From the NCBI GenBank assembly GCA_902493515.1, contig CABUPE010000005.1, positions 15,319 through 79,318 on the forward strand: a stretch of 64,000 bases of DNA, in the 5' to 3' direction. The translations under genes and the position numbers were made by a program. The notes beneath the pieces are model-generated. The model searched no databases. It had not been told where the DNA came from and saw nothing but the letters and a program-made list of their open reading frames with translations. Each line of letters opens with the position of its first letter. Position 1 is the stretch's first letter. The stretch is from an uncultured Collinsella sp. (GTDB lineage Bacteria; Actinomycetota; Coriobacteriia; Coriobacteriales; Coriobacteriaceae). Below, piece by piece: positions 62,784 to 64,000 of the stretch.

Positions 62784-63303
62784 ATCGAGCAAGACGGTTA
62801 CAAACGAATATCGAATCTCAATTGAAGGTAACCCTTATCCGCATGCTCTAGCTCTCATCAACCCAGCCGGAGACAACCTCAATATCAAAAGACATGGGTT
62901 CACGGGTCCACTAGGACAGCTATTGAGTCTAAAATATACCGTTTATGACGATGCAAATGAAAAACTCTTTACTGTCGTCGACGGTGGTTTTAGTAACATG
63001 CCCAGGGTTGCGCTCATCATCGAACACAAGGAAGTTGCGGTGTTCGATTATGGCCTAAACAGACTTGAGATGAAGTGCGTAACGAACATACCGAATTACA
63101 CAATAAAAGGTAACTTCCTATTTGGAGATTACGACATATTCAGCCAACGGGAAGTGAAGCTATCTTCAGTTATCGTCCTTCAATGTGATAAACAATCGTG
63201 CTTTAGCATACAGGTTTTGGATAAAGCCGAATTGGCCGCCGCAATTGGAATACCCACAGCCATTGCCCTTCTGAGGGCTCGGATTGAAGAGCATCTCGAA
63301 TAA
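62764..63303 (+). CDS. LOR/tubby-like protein of the peptide cluster
   Basis: 179 residues from GTG 62764, which overlaps the precursor gene by 20 nt and has GAGG 9 nt upstream. The fold pattern of repeated strands with a central turn (FTGPLGQLLSLKYTVYDDAN then KLFTVVDGGF) resembles LURP-one/tubby C-terminal-like proteins. These bind membrane lipids or act as small scaffolds. The C-terminal helix (ELAAAIGIPTAIALLRARIE) is also typical. No catalytic residues were seen. Being overlapped with the precursor it is surely part of the operon; immunity or export support is a possibility only. Confidence 0.7.
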   Translation: MVATGPKSSKTVTNEYRISIEGNPYPHALALINPAGDNLNIKRHGFTGPLGQLLSLKYTVYDDANEKLFTVVDGGFSNMPRVALIIEHKEVAVFDYGLNRLEMKCVTNIPNYTIKGNFLFGDYDIFSQREVKLSSVIVLQCDKQSCFSIQVLDKAELAAAIGIPTAIALLRARIEEHLE

Positions 63304-63328
63304 ATCGCAAAAAGCAGTTCGTAGCAAC

Positions 63329-63365
63329 GTTCAGGAGCTAGATAGTTTTTTCTGGCTCCTGAAAC
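63329..63365. terminator. Hairpin between the convergent RiPP operon and ABC gene
   Basis: GTTCAGGAGC / GCTCCTGAAAC with an intervening TTTTTT-containing loop; possibly a bidirectional terminator. Confidence 0.6.
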
Positions 63366-64000
63366 TGCATTACATAGTCTGCAAATTGTTCGAAACCATG
63401 TCCATGATCCGCAATGATGACGATTCGCTCTTTCATCTCCTGCGCAACCACCATCTTCAAAAAGGATATCGAAGCATTATCTAAATTGTTGCAAGGCTCA
63501 TCCAAAATAATAATAGAATAACTGCTCAGAAAGGCCCTACAAAGTAATAGAGAAGCCAGTTCTCCGCCAGACAAATTGTGTCCCCTAGCTCCAATGATGG
63601 GATTTACTTCAAATAATTTATCGAGGCTAAAACCCTTCAAAAGATAGATGAGTTTTTCAGAGTCAATATCTACAAGACCATAGTAAAGAGCCTTCCTGAA
63701 AGTTCCCCCCATTATCAAATGTCTTTGCGGCATAGTTGCGCAGGGTAGCTGGATTAAAGTCGAACCATCGAAAATGACAGTAGACTCATTAACACACAGT
63801 CTGCCAGCAACTGGCGACAATAATCCGTTCAATACTTCCAGAAATGAAGATTTACCACATGCATTAGGGCCGCTTACTAAAACCAGACAAGGTGCCTGTA
63901 TCGTGCAATCTGGAATTGTTATCCTCTCATTAGTTTCGTTCGACGGGTAGTGTCGAGAAAGTTGGTGTAGAGCCCCATCCGAAGCGAGTCGGCCCGGCGT
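63338..64000 (-). CDS. ABC transporter ATP-binding protein (N-terminus outside window)
   Basis: The frame is open from the right edge to TAG 63338, giving about 220 visible residues. Walker A SGPNACGKSSFLEVLNG, the Q-loop region QLPCATMPQRHLI, signature HNLSGGELASLL, Walker B SIIILDEPCNNLD and H-loop ADHGHGFEQF are all present. It looks like an exporter-type nucleotide-binding domain, probably preceded by a membrane domain upstream of the window. The DNA is as AT-rich as the RiPP operon and lies convergent to it, so it is likely the exporter or immunity transporter of the peptide. Nominal TTG start at 63832 is internal. Confidence 0.88.
   Translation of the reverse strand, partial: TPGRLASDGALHQLSRHYPSNETNERITIPDCTIQAPCLVLVSGPNACGKSSFLEVLNGLLSPVAGRLCVNESTVIFDGSTLIQLPCATMPQRHLIMGGTFRKALYYGLVDIDSEKLIYLLKGFSLDKLFEVNPIIGARGHNLSGGELASLLLCRAFLSSYSIIILDEPCNNLDNASISFLKMVVAQEMKERIVIIADHGHGFEQFADYVMQFQEPEKTI

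Overview
The window is high-GC bacterial DNA that fits a gut actinobacterium of the class Coriobacteriia, most likely Collinsella. That assignment is an inference from gene content and style (class III fructose-1,6-bisphosphatase, C69 dipeptidase, a FolD/FchA pair, Tat and sortase-type surface proteins). No rRNA or tRNA gene and no CRISPR array was seen. Most genes sit in ordinary housekeeping blocks. Two AT-richer islands (about 42.18-43.61 kb and 59.6-64.0 kb) stand out by base composition and look acquired.

Layout. 1-2.7 kb: the end of fbp and two GtrA membrane proteins. 2.8-7.9 kb: two surface proteins carrying five transcobalamin-like DUF4430 domains, behind a cobalamin riboswitch. 7.9-13.7 kb: a UbiB/AarF kinase-like protein, a small phasin-like protein, a C69 dipeptidase, a MITE-like repeat, and a divergent folD coupled to an fchA-type cyclohydrolase. 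14-18.3 kb: two paralogous lipoproteins (the first frameshifted in its signal peptide) and a Tat-exported PI-PLC with a sortase-like tail. 18.3-27.8 kb: a nonsense-broken PH-like gene, a DUF1016 nuclease, an ADP-ribosylglycohydrolase, a zinc-ribbon protein, a CDF metal transporter, small or membrane proteins, a second MITE-like repeat and a frameshifted zinc-ribbon membrane protein. 27.9-34.6 kb: formate-THF ligase, ruvCAB, a NadE-like protein that has lost its catalytic motifs, and superoxide reductase. 34.7-51.5 kb: SNF2 helicase, dnaE, an MFS island, a DUF3284 protein, addBA and a TrpR-like regulator. 51.8-59.6 kb: holin-4 protein, Rrf2 regulator divergent from cysK, mnmA, an HTH-HipA fusion, M42 peptidase, a repeat-rich gap and a FucO-type dehydrogenase.

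The most interesting locus is the right end (59.87-64.0 kb). A radical SAM/SPASM maturase, a TIGR04066-like maturation protein, an acyl-carrier-related protein, a 59-residue cysteine-rich precursor peptide (62604-62783), a LOR/tubby-like protein and a convergent ABC ATPase (cut by the window edge) form a compact RiPP cluster. It resembles the clostridial Cys-rich peptide (CcpM/CLI_3235) systems.

Functional links: fhs, folD and fchA together give a one-carbon route between formate and methylene-THF. The folD product has lost the cyclohydrolase lysine, so fchA probably supplies that step. ruvCAB, addAB, dnaE and the SNF2 protein form a replication/repair-rich segment. The Rrf2 regulator probably controls the divergent cysK.
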